Positions 37,737-47,893 are shown, counted from the stretch's first letter. The stretch is 52,558 bases of DNA from Bacteroidales bacterium (GCA_030611105.1 JAUWQL010000006.1:1-52558), one strand, 5' to 3'. The notes: generated by a model not told the origin, from the letters alone. Numbers and translations are program-made.

Positions 37737-39512
37737 CTAGCTCATTTCAATTTTTTTACTCTTATCGAAATAAGCAGTATGTAATAAATGATGCGATTTT
37801 TCGCTCATTGGTTTTCCCAAAAACTCCTCGTACAATTTAATAATATAAGGATTTTCGTGAGATTTACGGATTGGCTTACCGGCATCTTCCCGGTAAATTG
37901 CTTCTGCACGAGCCTTAAGAATACTTGTATCGCTATGGTGTAATGGCTGACCACCACCACCGATACATCCACCGGGACACGCCATAATTTCAATAGCATG
38001 AAACTCTGATTTTCCGGCTTTAATTTCATCAAGCAATTTACGTGCATGGCCTAATCCGTGAGCAATTCCAATATTAATTGGAGTACCGTCAAAATCGATA
38101 GTAGCTTTTCTGATAGCTTCGAAACCACGTAGTTGTTCAAAATCTAATTTCTCAAGTTTTTTACCTGTGTGTAATTCATATGCAGTACGAACAGCAGCTT
38201 CGATAACACCACCGGTTGTACCAAATATTACACCGGCACCCGAAGATTCGCCAAGTGGCTTATCAAAATCTTCGTCGGGTAAAGTATTTAAATCAAGGTT
38301 TGCTTCTTTAATTAAGTGAGCCAACTCACGAGTTGAAATTGAGAAATCAACATCAGGATTCCCGTCTACTTTAAACTCATCGCGTTGAGCTTCGTATTTT
38401 TTAGCCAAACAAGGCATGATAGAAACAACCACCAAATCTTCGCGTTTAGTACTGATCTTATCGGCAAAATATGTTTTTGCAATAGCACCAAACATTTGTT
38501 GTGGAGATCGGGCAGTTGAAGGAATATCTTTCATCTCAGGAAAATAATGCTCGAAAAAGCTTACCCAGGCAGGGCAACAAGATGTAAGAATTGGTAATTT
38601 TACTTCTTTATCACCACTCAGATATTTTGTTAATCGATCTAACAGTTCTGTTCCTTCTTCCATAATGGTAAGGTCGGCAGCAAAATCAGTGTCGAAAACA
38701 TAATCGAAACCTAAACGACGTAATGCCGATACCATTTTACCTGTAACCAATGTTCCCGGTTCCATTCCGAACTCTTCGCCTAATGCAGCACGCACTGCCG
38801 GAGCAGTTTGAACAATAACTTTTTTAGTCGGATCGGAAAGTGCATTTATAACATCTCTTGTATGATCTTTTTCGGTTAGTGCACCGGTAGGACAAACAGC
38901 CACACACTGGCCACAATATGTACAAGTGGAATCTTCCAGTTCCATTTCGAAAGCAGGCCCAACAGCCGCTTCAAATCCACGGTTAAATGCTGAAAGTGCA
39001 CCAACAGTCTGGAAATCGTTACACATCATTTCGCAACGACGACACATTATACATTTATCTAAATCTCTGATTATAGATGGAGAGAAATCGATTTTATATG
39101 TCGACATCTCGGCATATTCCTGACCCGGAATTTCCCTGACACCTAATTTAACAGCCATATCCTGTAAATCGCAATTACCCGACTTGGCGCATGTTAAACA
39201 ATCTTTAGGGTGATCGGAAAGAATAAATTCCATTACAGTTCTTCGGGCGTTAATAACACGCATCGAGTGTGTATTTACAACCATTCCTTCCCATACATCG
39301 GTTGAACAGGATGGAGCCAGATTATTTCTGCCTTCAACCTCAACAACACAAATACGACATCCACCCGGTTTGTTTTCAATATTTAAACCTTCGAGGTTCA
39401 TATAACAAAGCACAGGGATATAAATTCCTAATTCTTTTGCAGCCTTATAGATTGTAGTCCCTTTTTCTACTTCTATTTGCTTGTTATCTATTGTTAATTT
39501 TATTTTATCCAT
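37737..39512 (-). CDS. hydA: NADH-dependent [FeFe] hydrogenase catalytic subunit
   Basis: H-cluster motifs TSCCPAWVSFFE, MPCLAKKYEAQR, EIMACPGGCIGGGGQP; N-terminal 2Fe-2S and 4Fe-4S domains. Confidence 0.96.
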   Translation of the reverse strand: MDKIKLTIDNKQIEVEKGTTIYKAAKELGIYIPVLCYMNLEGLNIENKPGGCRICVVEVEGRNNLAPSCSTDVWEGMVVNTHSMRVINARRTVMEFILSDHPKDCLTCAKSGNCDLQDMAVKLGVREIPGQEYAEMSTYKIDFSPSIIRDLDKCIMCRRCEMMCNDFQTVGALSAFNRGFEAAVGPAFEMELEDSTCTYCGQCVAVCPTGALTEKDHTRDVINALSDPTKKVIVQTAPAVRAALGEEFGMEPGTLVTGKMVSALRRLGFDYVFDTDFAADLTIMEEGTELLDRLTKYLSGDKEVKLPILTSCCPAWVSFFEHYFPEMKDIPSTARSPQQMFGAIAKTYFADKISTKREDLVVVSIMPCLAKKYEAQRDEFKVDGNPDVDFSISTRELAHLIKEANLDLNTLPDEDFDKPLGESSGAGVIFGTTGGVIEAAVRTAYELHTGKKLEKLDFEQLRGFEAIRKATIDFDGTPINIGIAHGLGHARKLLDEIKAGKSEFHAIEIMACPGGCIGGGGQPLHHSDTSILKARAEAIYREDAGKPIRKSHENPYIIKLYEEFLGKPMSEKSHHLLHTAYFDKSKKIEMS

Positions 39513-39526
39513 CGTTCTAAAATTTT

Positions 39527-41020
39527 TTATTTTACAATGATTGCATCAAACTTACATCTCTCTTCGCAAGCTCCACATTTAATACAAATCTCAGGATTGA
39601 TATAATGTACTTCTTTTTTCTCACCTGTAATTGCACCTACCGGACAAACTCTGGCACAAGCAGTACAGCCAACGCAATTTTCTTCAATAACAAAATATGT
39701 CATTAAATCTTTACATTCTCCGGCAGGACATTTTTTATCAGTAACGTGTGCAACATACTCATCGTAGAAATTATCTAATGTTGATAAAACAGGGTTTGGA
39801 GATGTCTGGCCTAAACCACAAAGCGAAGTATCTTTAATCACATTACTCATATTTCGAAGTCGTTTCAAATCTTCCATTTCGCCTTTACCTTGCGTAATTC
39901 TGTCAAGTAATTCGTATAAGCGCTTGTTACCGATACGACAAGGAGAACATTTACCACAAGATTCTTCAACTGTAAAATCCAAATAGAATTTAGCAACAGA
40001 AACCATACAATTGTCTTCATCCATAACAATCATACCTCCTGATCCCATCATCGAACCAGCCTGCACCAGGTTATCAAAATCGATTGGGGTATCTAAATGT
40101 TTTTCAGTTAAACAACCACCCGAAGGACCCCCGGTTTGAACAGCTTTAAATTTCTTATCATTCTCGATTCCTCCACCAATTTCATAAATTACTTCACGTA
40201 AAGTTGTTCCCATAGGCACTTCGACAAGTCCTACATTTTTAATTTTTCCGGCTAAAGCAAATACTTTTGTACCTTTTGATTTTTCTGTTCCGATTTTATT
40301 AAACCAATTTGCACCTTTTCTTAAAATTATTGGAACATTAGCATAAGTTTCGACATTATTTACATTTGTTGGTTTTTCAAGATATCCTGACTCAGCAGGA
40401 TATGGAGGTTTAATAGTTGGTTCGCCACGTAAACCTTCCATCGAGTGAATTAATGCAGTTTCTTCGCCACACACAAATGCTCCGGCACCATAACGTAATT
40501 CGATATCGAATTCGAAATCGGTTTTGAATATATTTTTACCCAATAAACCAAATTCACGGGCTTGATCAATAGCAATTTTTAATCGTTTAATTGCCAAAGG
40601 ATATTCAGCCCTGATATATATTAAACCTTTTGTAGCACCCATTGAATAACCGCAAATTGCCATAGCCTCAATTACGGCATGTGGATCACCTTCAAGAATG
40701 GAACGATCCATAAATGCTCCCGGGTCACCTTCGTCGGCATTACAAACAACATATTTTTGATCGGCCTGGTTTTTAGCAGCAATTTCCCATTTTAAGCCGG
40801 CAGGAAAACCTCCTCCTCCACGACCTCTCAGACCCGAATCTTTTATTTCTCTGATAATGTCATCTGGTTTCATTTCCGTAAGGCATTTACCTAATGCCAA
40901 ATAACCGTCGCGTGCAATATACTCCCGGATATTTTCAGGATCAATTACACCACAATTATTTAAAGCAATTCTTATTTGTTTATGTCGCGACATTTTGTTT
41001 CCTCCTAAATTAGTCATCAA
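39527..41020 (-). CDS. hydB: NuoF-like flavoprotein subunit of NADH-dependent [FeFe] hydrogenase
   Basis: GLRGRGGGGFPAGLKWE, NADEGDPGAFMDRSILEGDPH, ESCGKCSPCRIG, C-terminal 2x[4Fe-4S]. Confidence 0.95.
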   Translation of the reverse strand: MMTNLGGNKMSRHKQIRIALNNCGVIDPENIREYIARDGYLALGKCLTEMKPDDIIREIKDSGLRGRGGGGFPAGLKWEIAAKNQADQKYVVCNADEGDPGAFMDRSILEGDPHAVIEAMAICGYSMGATKGLIYIRAEYPLAIKRLKIAIDQAREFGLLGKNIFKTDFEFDIELRYGAGAFVCGEETALIHSMEGLRGEPTIKPPYPAESGYLEKPTNVNNVETYANVPIILRKGANWFNKIGTEKSKGTKVFALAGKIKNVGLVEVPMGTTLREVIYEIGGGIENDKKFKAVQTGGPSGGCLTEKHLDTPIDFDNLVQAGSMMGSGGMIVMDEDNCMVSVAKFYLDFTVEESCGKCSPCRIGNKRLYELLDRITQGKGEMEDLKRLRNMSNVIKDTSLCGLGQTSPNPVLSTLDNFYDEYVAHVTDKKCPAGECKDLMTYFVIEENCVGCTACARVCPVGAITGEKKEVHYINPEICIKCGACEERCKFDAIIVK

Positions 41021-41486
41021 TGGTTTGATAATTTACAGGTATAATACCTTCTACTTCTTCTCCCAGCTTAATATACTTTTCAATGATAAGGTCAGCCTTT
41101 TTAACATCAACGTATCCAAAAACAATCGGCTTTTGACCAGGCTTTCGAACTTCGATAGTTGGTTCGGCATAACTGTATCCCATATCACCGGTTTGAGAAA
41201 CAAGAGCTTCAATATTTCTCTTCTCAAGAGCTTCAATTAAAAAATCCATAACATCTCTCGCACCTGATGCAATTCCACTGGTTCCCATACCAACTTTAAT
41301 TTTTACTGCATTTTCAGAATTGTCCTGACTGCCGTTCAAGTCTTTATCTGAACGCATTTCATTTTTAATTCTTTCTAAATCTGCTAATGTTTTGATTTTT
41401 GTCATTTTAAAAATTGTTTTATAAAATTTAATATTGTTAACGTAAAAAATCAGAATAAAATTTGTTGTAATAATTTCACATTGCAA
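41010..41486 (-). CDS. thioredoxin-like (2Fe-2S) ferredoxin domain protein, hydrogenase-associated (HndB-like)
   Basis: KVGMGTSGIASGARDVMDFLIEALEKRNIEALVSQTGDMGYSYAEPTIEV; overlaps hydB start. Confidence 0.85.
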   Translation of the reverse strand: MQCEIITTNFILIFYVNNIKFYKTIFKMTKIKTLADLERIKNEMRSDKDLNGSQDNSENAVKIKVGMGTSGIASGARDVMDFLIEALEKRNIEALVSQTGDMGYSYAEPTIEVRKPGQKPIVFGYVDVKKADLIIEKYIKLGEEVEGIIPVNYQTIDD

Positions 41487-41499
41487 ATATAAATACTTT

Positions 41500-41534
41500 A
41501 TGTTATTTTAGTAACACTGTTATTTGAATAACAA
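41500..41534. promoter_or_regulatory. two tandem Rex-operator-like palindromes upstream of the [FeFe] hydrogenase operon
   Basis: TGTTA-TTTTAG-TAACA (41501..41516) and TGTTA-TTTGAA-TAACA (41518..41533). Confidence 0.6.
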
Positions 41535-41631
41535 TTAAATAAATCAATTCTAAACAAGCTAAACTATGTTAATAGTTGATCTGTATAAACTTACAAGTAA
41601 AAAATATTAATATGTTTTACAACTTGTTTTG

Positions 41632-42282
41632 TTATTTTGAAGAAATTTCATTAGAAATCCAATTATACCATTGATCCATTCCTATATTTTTGGTACAAGA
41701 AATTTCAAATAGTGGCACCTTCCCGTTCACATTATTTAAGTCAACACGAAAACCAGCCTTATTGAAATTCGTATATTCGATTAAATCGATTTTATTTAAT
41801 AAAATGACTTTAGCTTCGCGAAATAACATAGGATATTTAATTGGTTTATCATCGCCCTCAGTAATGCTGACCAAAGCAAGTTTAAAAGTCTCTCCCAGAT
41901 CGAAATGTGATGGACAAACCAAATTCCCTACGTTCTCAACAAAAATTACATCTATATTATCCAAATTAAATTCAGGAAGAACTTTTGAAATACTATGCGA
42001 ATCCAAATGACAACCTCCTTCGGTATTTATAACTACTATAGGGACTCCATGTTCTTTTAATCGTTGTGCATCACGATCGGTTGCAATATCTCCCTCAATA
42101 ACACCAATTCTGAATTTGTTTTTAAGATTTTCCAGTGTTTTTTCAAGCAGAGTTGTTTTGCCTGCACCTGGCGAACTTATCATATTTACCATTAACACGT
42201 TTTTCTCTTGAAGTAAAGATCTTACTTCGTTGGCCTTGTTCTTATTACGATCAAGAACATTTTTCATTATTTTGATTTCCAT
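41632..42282 (-). CDS. hypB: hydrogenase nickel incorporation GTPase HypB
   Basis: MISSPGAGKTTLLEKTL, GDIATDRDAQRL, NVGNLVCPSHFDLGE. Confidence 0.97.
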   Translation of the reverse strand: MEIKIMKNVLDRNKNKANEVRSLLQEKNVLMVNMISSPGAGKTTLLEKTLENLKNKFRIGVIEGDIATDRDAQRLKEHGVPIVVINTEGGCHLDSHSISKVLPEFNLDNIDVIFVENVGNLVCPSHFDLGETFKLALVSITEGDDKPIKYPMLFREAKVILLNKIDLIEYTNFNKAGFRVDLNNVNGKVPLFEISCTKNIGMDQWYNWISNEISSK

Positions 42283-42364
42283 ATATTTTTAGTTTATCAG
42301 TTTATTAGTAAATTGGTTTATTGGTCTACCCTTTTACTATTTTACTATTTTACTAGTAAACCAT

Positions 42365-42715
42365 TTAACCATTTTTTTCTCCTTCAATGCTTTCAATAAT
42401 TGTTTCGCGTCCCTGAATCAGTTCCAGATCATTCGAACCACAATACGGACAAACAAATATTAAATCATCAATTTGGGTTTCCTCTTTACATTTATTACAC
42501 GCAAACTTCACAGGCAAGATTTCCAGATGCAGTTTTGCCTTCCTGGCTATGGTCCCTTTAACTGCACAATCAAAAACAAAATGAAAAACATCCGGAACGA
42601 TCATGATCATTTTCCCAAACTGAATATTTACTTTAGTAACCTTTTTCAGATTTTCTGTTTCAGCTACTTGTATAACTATTCCTATTAACTCTTCAGCTAT
42701 TTTTAATTCATGCAT
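42365..42715 (-). CDS. hypA: hydrogenase nickel insertion protein HypA
   Basis: MHELKIAEELI, C-terminal CNKCKEE...CPYCGSNDLELIQGRE. Confidence 0.96.
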   Translation of the reverse strand: MHELKIAEELIGIVIQVAETENLKKVTKVNIQFGKMIMIVPDVFHFVFDCAVKGTIARKAKLHLEILPVKFACNKCKEETQIDDLIFVCPYCGSNDLELIQGRETIIESIEGEKNG

Positions 42716-42765
42716 TACTATTAGTTTCAGGTTCCAGATTCCAGGTTAAAATTTCAAACTAATTA

Positions 42766-43800
42766 TTAACATATTCTTGGTAACTGTTCTCCTTGTAACA
42801 TATTTATTATTCTTTTACCACCTACCTTAGTTTTTCCTACAAGCATTTTAGGATGATCAGAAACAATTTCTCCAATTACTTTACTTTCAACACCTAAAGG
42901 GTTCTTATTTAGAATTTTAATCACATTATCTGCATCTTCCGAACGTACAACTATTAAAACTTTACCTTCATTTGCTAAATACAATGGATCAAAACCCAAT
43001 ATCTCACATAGGCCATTTACAGATTCCTGAATAGGAATTTCTTTCTCATCCAGTTCAATTCCCAAATTGATAATTTCTGATAATTCATTCAAAACTGTTG
43101 CTAATCCTCCCCGAGTAACATCACGCATAAACTTAATTTGTATATTGGCCTTAATCACACTCTGAACCAGTTCGTTCAGGCAAGCACAATCCGACTGAAT
43201 ATCAACTTTAAAGCCCAATTCATTTCTTGCACCTAAAACTGCAATAGAATGATCGCCTAAAAAACCATTTATAATGATTTTATCATTAATATCAACTTTT
43301 TCTCCGGTACTTATATATGAATAATCTTCTTCAAAAACACCTATTCCCGTGGTATTGATAAATATTTTATCGCATTTCCCTTTTTGAACAACTTTCGTAT
43401 CGCCCGCAACAATTTTAATATTTGCAAGTTTTGCCTGCACGGCCATTGAATTAACAATCTTTTTTAAATCATTTATAGGCAAACCTTCTTCGAGAATGAA
43501 CGAAGCAGTAATATATTTAGGAACTGCTCCCGAAACAGCTAAATCATTAACTGTACCGCAAACAGCTAACTTTCCAATATCACCTCCCGGGAAAAACACA
43601 GGATCAATAACAAAGGAATCGGTAGTAAAAGCAATTTTTTCGCTTTGAATATTAAGAATAGCGGAATCTGATAAAACAGAATTAATATCTCCAAATGATT
43701 TAATAAAAATACTCTTTATCAAATCTTGCGAAGCGCGACCTCCACTACCATGATTCAATGTTATAAAATCACTCATAACTATTATATTTATAATATGCAT
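42766..43800 (-). CDS. hypE: hydrogenase maturation protein HypE
   Basis: LNHGSGGRASQDLI, TTDSFVIDPVFFPGGDIGKLAV, C-terminal LPRIC. Confidence 0.97.
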   Translation of the reverse strand: MHIINIIVMSDFITLNHGSGGRASQDLIKSIFIKSFGDINSVLSDSAILNIQSEKIAFTTDSFVIDPVFFPGGDIGKLAVCGTVNDLAVSGAVPKYITASFILEEGLPINDLKKIVNSMAVQAKLANIKIVAGDTKVVQKGKCDKIFINTTGIGVFEEDYSYISTGEKVDINDKIIINGFLGDHSIAVLGARNELGFKVDIQSDCACLNELVQSVIKANIQIKFMRDVTRGGLATVLNELSEIINLGIELDEKEIPIQESVNGLCEILGFDPLYLANEGKVLIVVRSEDADNVIKILNKNPLGVESKVIGEIVSDHPKMLVGKTKVGGKRIINMLQGEQLPRIC

Positions 43801-44854
43801 GACAGGTTCCCTCAGTGGAAACCATACATGCTCCTATTGGATTTTCAGGAGAACAAACCTTCATAAACAGCTTACAATCATTTGGATTTTTTAATCCCCG
43901 TAAAATATCCCCGCATATACAATTCGGATTCTCCTTTACGGGCTCAACCCTCAGATCAAAAACATGTTCAGCATCAAAACCCTTGTATTTTTCTTTCAGT
44001 TTTAATCCACTCTCAGCTATTTCCCCTATCCCACGCCAATAATCATTTTGGGTTTCAAAAACTTCATTCATTATAGCCTGAGCTTTAGTATTTCCCTGTG
44101 GTGTTACAACTCTTGAATATTGAATTTCAACTTTTTGATTTTTGCTGTTTATTTGTTTTGCTAACATATATATTGCCTGCATAAGATCTGTTGGTTCAAA
44201 ACCTGTAACTACACAGCCAATTTTGTATTTATCAGGTATAAAATCGTAGATTGTTGATCCTGTAATTGTACTCACATGTCCCGGGCAAATAAAACCATCA
44301 ATTTTTACTTCATCATTTAACAAAGCTTCCATTACCGGGGGCATTATTTTATGAGCACTTAACAAATAAAAATTAGAAATATTTTCACTTTGTGCTTTTC
44401 GGATTGCAACAGCAGTTCCGGGAGCTGTTGTTTCGAAACCTATACCTAAGAAAATAACTTTTTTATCCTTATTATGTTCAGCAATTTCAAGTGCTTCGAG
44501 TGTTGAATATACAATACGAATATCAGCACCTTTTGACTTTTCTTTTTCTAAACTGCTTTTTGAACCAGGAACACGAATTAAATCACCATAGGTAGTAATA
44601 ATTACATCTTTTATTTTTGTACATTCAATAGCTTTGTCAATAAATCCAATACCGGAAACACAAACCGGACAACCCGGACCAGAAACCAATTTTATATTAT
44701 CAGGTATAAGCGATGGAATCCCAAAACGATGAATAGCCATAGTATGACCACCACAAACTTCCATTAAAGAAATTTCATGACCATTAAGATTCCTGAGTTT
44801 TTTTGAAATATTTTGAACTATTTCAAAATCTCTGTATTCATCAACAAACTTCAT
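43769..44854 (-). CDS. hypD: hydrogenase maturation protein HypD
   Basis: MEVCGGHTMAIHRFGI, SGPGCPVCVSG, GFETTAPGTA, CICGDILRG. Confidence 0.97.
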   Translation of the reverse strand: MKFVDEYRDFEIVQNISKKLRNLNGHEISLMEVCGGHTMAIHRFGIPSLIPDNIKLVSGPGCPVCVSGIGFIDKAIECTKIKDVIITTYGDLIRVPGSKSSLEKEKSKGADIRIVYSTLEALEIAEHNKDKKVIFLGIGFETTAPGTAVAIRKAQSENISNFYLLSAHKIMPPVMEALLNDEVKIDGFICPGHVSTITGSTIYDFIPDKYKIGCVVTGFEPTDLMQAIYMLAKQINSKNQKVEIQYSRVVTPQGNTKAQAIMNEVFETQNDYWRGIGEIAESGLKLKEKYKGFDAEHVFDLRVEPVKENPNCICGDILRGLKNPNDCKLFMKVCSPENPIGACMVSTEGTCHAYYKYNSYE

Positions 44855-44874
44855 AAATTAAGATATTAGTATCA

Positions 44875-44920
44875 AGTATTTAGTATTTAGTATTTAGTAT
44901 TTAGTATTTAGTATTTAGTT
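44875..44920. repeat. tandem repeat of AGTATTT
   Basis: Six perfect 7-bp copies (44875..44916) plus a partial copy. Confidence 0.95.
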
Positions 44921-45290
44921 CCGAGTTCAAAATTTTTAGTTGCGAGCTATAAGCTGCTAGCCTTGAGCATTTTTACATTTAATTATATGACTATCCGTAT
45001 AAATACCTAAAAATCAAATAACCACAATGCACACAATGAATTACACAAAGAACACAAAGAAAAAAATTTAAAATTAGTACCACTACAAAATCCCAACTGC
45101 CGCTGCTTATTGCTGCTTCACTCAAACACTGTCAGGTCACTCCTTTCCGCTGTCAACCCACAGACTCTGACAGGTTTTTCCGCCACTATATTTTACTAAT
45201 TTATTATTTTACAAGTTAACCATTAAACCAATAAGCTGCCAAGTGCTAATTGTCACTATGAACTGCATATTACCATATGATTAACCAGAA

Positions 45291-45506
45291 TTATTCATCA
45301 CTCATTTCGCGAAATAATTGCAATGTTTCCAGAGCTTCTTTTTCATCAATTTTTTGTAATGCAAATCCGGCATGTACCAACACATAATCTCCTTCTTTAA
45401 CATTTTCAACCATCTGCATTCCTATTTTTATAATTGTACCTCCTACAGAAACTTCTGCGAAATCCCCATCAATTTTTATTATTTTACCAGGTATACTTAA
45501 ACACAT
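45291..45506 (-). CDS. hypC: HypC/HybG/HupF family chaperone
   Basis: MCLSIPGKIIKIDGDFAEVSVGG...GDYVLVHAGFALQKIDE. Confidence 0.97.
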   Translation of the reverse strand: MCLSIPGKIIKIDGDFAEVSVGGTIIKIGMQMVENVKEGDYVLVHAGFALQKIDEKEALETLQLFREMSDE

Positions 45507-45507
45507 A

Positions 45508-47757
45508 TTATATATAATTTGATGCTACAACTAACTGTCCTAAAGCAATCCCTCCATCATTAGGCGGTGTTAAGTGGTTCGTATAGATTTCAAAATTATT
45601 TTTAGCAAGAATTTGAATTGATTTTTCGAGTAAAAACCGGTTTTGAAAAACCCCTCCCGAAAGAACAATCTTATTTATTCCTGTATCCTTTTTTATTTGA
45701 TTTACAACATCATTAATTATATTAACTATTGTATTATGAAATTTTGCAGAAATTATTGAAGCAGACCGTTTACTAATATCATTAAGAATTGCATTTAGCA
45801 TTTTATCAAACCTGACAATACCATTAACTATTTCGAAAGGATAATAACTTTTTTCTGTTTTATCAATAATTGCCTCTAATCGCATTGGTCCTTCAGCATC
45901 AAATGATTGTTTCGAACATAAATTAAGTAAACATGCAATCGCATCGAACAATCTGCCGGCACCTGAAGTTAAAGGGGAGTTTATATCACTTTCAAGCATT
46001 TTATAAACTATTTCTATTGATTTATCATCAATTTTTCGAAAACATTCAAGATTCTCTATTCCGTTTAAAGAATATTTTTTCAGATATGATAATGCCATAC
46101 GCCAGGGTTCCCCCACAGCTAAGTCACCACCGGGCATTTTAATATAATCAAAATGAGCAAACCTCTCAAATGTTTTTGTATCACAAATCAGGAATTCACC
46201 TCCCCAGATATTACCATCGGTACCATAACCTGTACCATCTAAACTCACTCCTATAACTTTTTCGTTTATTTTATGCTCCGCCATACAGGAAACTATATGC
46301 GCATGATGATGCTGAACTTTTATTAAGGGAATTTGACTACCATTCAGGCTATTCACATTAAACCTTTCAGCAAACTCTGTAGACAAATATTCAGGATGCA
46401 TATCGCATGCTATAACTTTTGGTGAAAATTTGAATAAATCAAAAAACCGGTGTACAGTATTTTGATAAAAATTAAAGGTTTCAAAAAATTTCAAATCACC
46501 TATGTACTGGCTTAAAATAGCATTATTATTTTTCCCGATACAAAAGCTATTTTTTAATTCTGCTCCTGCTGCAAAAATTCCATCAACACTTTTTAATGTG
46601 TGGATCGGATTAGGAACAAATCCTCTTGCTCTTCGGATGATTTGCTGTTTACCATCCATAATCTTCACAACTGAATCATCAACGGGGTTCTGTATTTTTC
46701 GATTATGACTTATAAAAGCATCTACCTTATTATTCAAATTGCCTTTGGCAAAAGTATCATCAGAAATTATAGGTTCACCTGAAATATTTGCACTTGTATA
46801 AACTATTGCCGGAATTGAAAGCCGATCAAACAATAAATAATGAAATGGTAAATAAGGTAATAATGCGCCAATACTTTTTAGGTCATTATTAACAGAATAA
46901 CATAATTCCTTTTTCTGATCGAGTAAGACTATAGGCCGACGCCATGATTCAGCTAATTCCTTTTCTGCATTATTTAAAACACAATATTCTTTGAGCGTTT
47001 CAATATCTCTAAACATTACTGCGAAAGGTTTACTGTCGCGGCCTTTTATTTTTCTTAAACGCAATACAGATGAGTTATTCTTTGCATCGCAAATTAAATT
47101 ATAGCCTCCTAAACCTTTAACAGCAACAACTTCTCCACGATCAATTTTTGAAGTTACATCATTAATTATTTTTATAAAATCCCGCTCATTATTATATAAA
47201 TATTTTGGTCCACAATGGTTACAAGCCACAGGCTGTGCATGAAATCGTCTGTCAGAAACATTAAAATATTCACTTTCGCATTGTGAACACATTTTAAACT
47301 CATGCATGGTGGTATTTATTCTGTCGTAAGGAAGTTTGTTCACAATTGAAAAACGGGGACCACAATTTGTGCAGTTTATAAAAGGATAATGTATACGATG
47401 ATTATGTATTCTTAGATCTTGCAAACAATCATCACATACAGCAATATCAGGGCTTATTTCAGTAATTATATCATTATTATTTTTACTTGAAAGGATTTTG
47501 AAATCTGAAAAAGTCAGCTTATTTAATTGTTTTTCTTTTACACTTTTCACCAATGAAGCCGGTGGTGAAAACTTCACTATATCTTTTTTAAACTGATCAA
47601 TAAGCTCTTTATTTCCTGTAACTTCTATTATAACGCCATCAGTTCGATTGGCAACAGTTCCTTTTAACCTGTGTTTCTTTGCCAGGTGATAAATAAAGGG
47701 ACGAAAGCCAACTCCTTGAACCAGTCCTTGAACAGATATAGATACAGACTTTTTAAT
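45508..47757 (-). CDS. hypF: carbamoyltransferase HypF (N-terminus extended relative to the ORF track; no canonical start visible)
   Basis: CxxC zinc fingers CDDCLQDL.../CTNCGPRF..., KGLGGYNLICDA, VQHHHAHIVSCMAEH; manual translation upstream of 47577 gives in-frame VSISVQGLVQGVGFRPFIYHLAKKHRLKGTVANRT acylphosphatase domain. Confidence 0.9.
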   Translation of the reverse strand: MKKSVSISVQGLVQGVGFRPFIYHLAKKHRLKGTVANRTDGVIIEVTGNKELIDQFKKDIVKFSPPASLVKSVKEKQLNKLTFSDFKILSSKNNNDIITEISPDIAVCDDCLQDLRIHNHRIHYPFINCTNCGPRFSIVNKLPYDRINTTMHEFKMCSQCESEYFNVSDRRFHAQPVACNHCGPKYLYNNERDFIKIINDVTSKIDRGEVVAVKGLGGYNLICDAKNNSSVLRLRKIKGRDSKPFAVMFRDIETLKEYCVLNNAEKELAESWRRPIVLLDQKKELCYSVNNDLKSIGALLPYLPFHYLLFDRLSIPAIVYTSANISGEPIISDDTFAKGNLNNKVDAFISHNRKIQNPVDDSVVKIMDGKQQIIRRARGFVPNPIHTLKSVDGIFAAGAELKNSFCIGKNNNAILSQYIGDLKFFETFNFYQNTVHRFFDLFKFSPKVIACDMHPEYLSTEFAERFNVNSLNGSQIPLIKVQHHHAHIVSCMAEHKINEKVIGVSLDGTGYGTDGNIWGGEFLICDTKTFERFAHFDYIKMPGGDLAVGEPWRMALSYLKKYSLNGIENLECFRKIDDKSIEIVYKMLESDINSPLTSGAGRLFDAIACLLNLCSKQSFDAEGPMRLEAIIDKTEKSYYPFEIVNGIVRFDKMLNAILNDISKRSASIISAKFHNTIVNIINDVVNQIKKDTGINKIVLSGGVFQNRFLLEKSIQILAKNNFEIYTNHLTPPNDGGIALGQLVVASNYI

Positions 47758-47808
47758 AACTCAGGCTTAAACATTAAAAAGTAATTATACCGTTTGTTAT
47801 TCAAAATG

Positions 47809-47832
47809 CCATATTTGTTTTTGCAAATATGG
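47809..47832. promoter_or_regulatory. 24-bp inverted repeat in the hypF upstream region
   Basis: CCATATTTG-TTTTTG-CAAATATGG, perfect 9-bp arms. Confidence 0.55.
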
Positions 47833-47878
47833 ATTGAATATATAACAGCATTAACCATTCTAAACTTCAAAGTACCAT

Positions 47879-47893
47879 CCCGATTAAATCGGG
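47879..47893 (-). terminator. possible rex terminator hairpin
   Basis: CCCGATT-A-AATCGGG just downstream of the rex stop codon; no strong T run. Confidence 0.4.

Noticed and set aside
44875-44920. Repeat array considered as a CRISPR
   Set aside because: 7-bp contiguous tandem units with no spacers and no cas genes.
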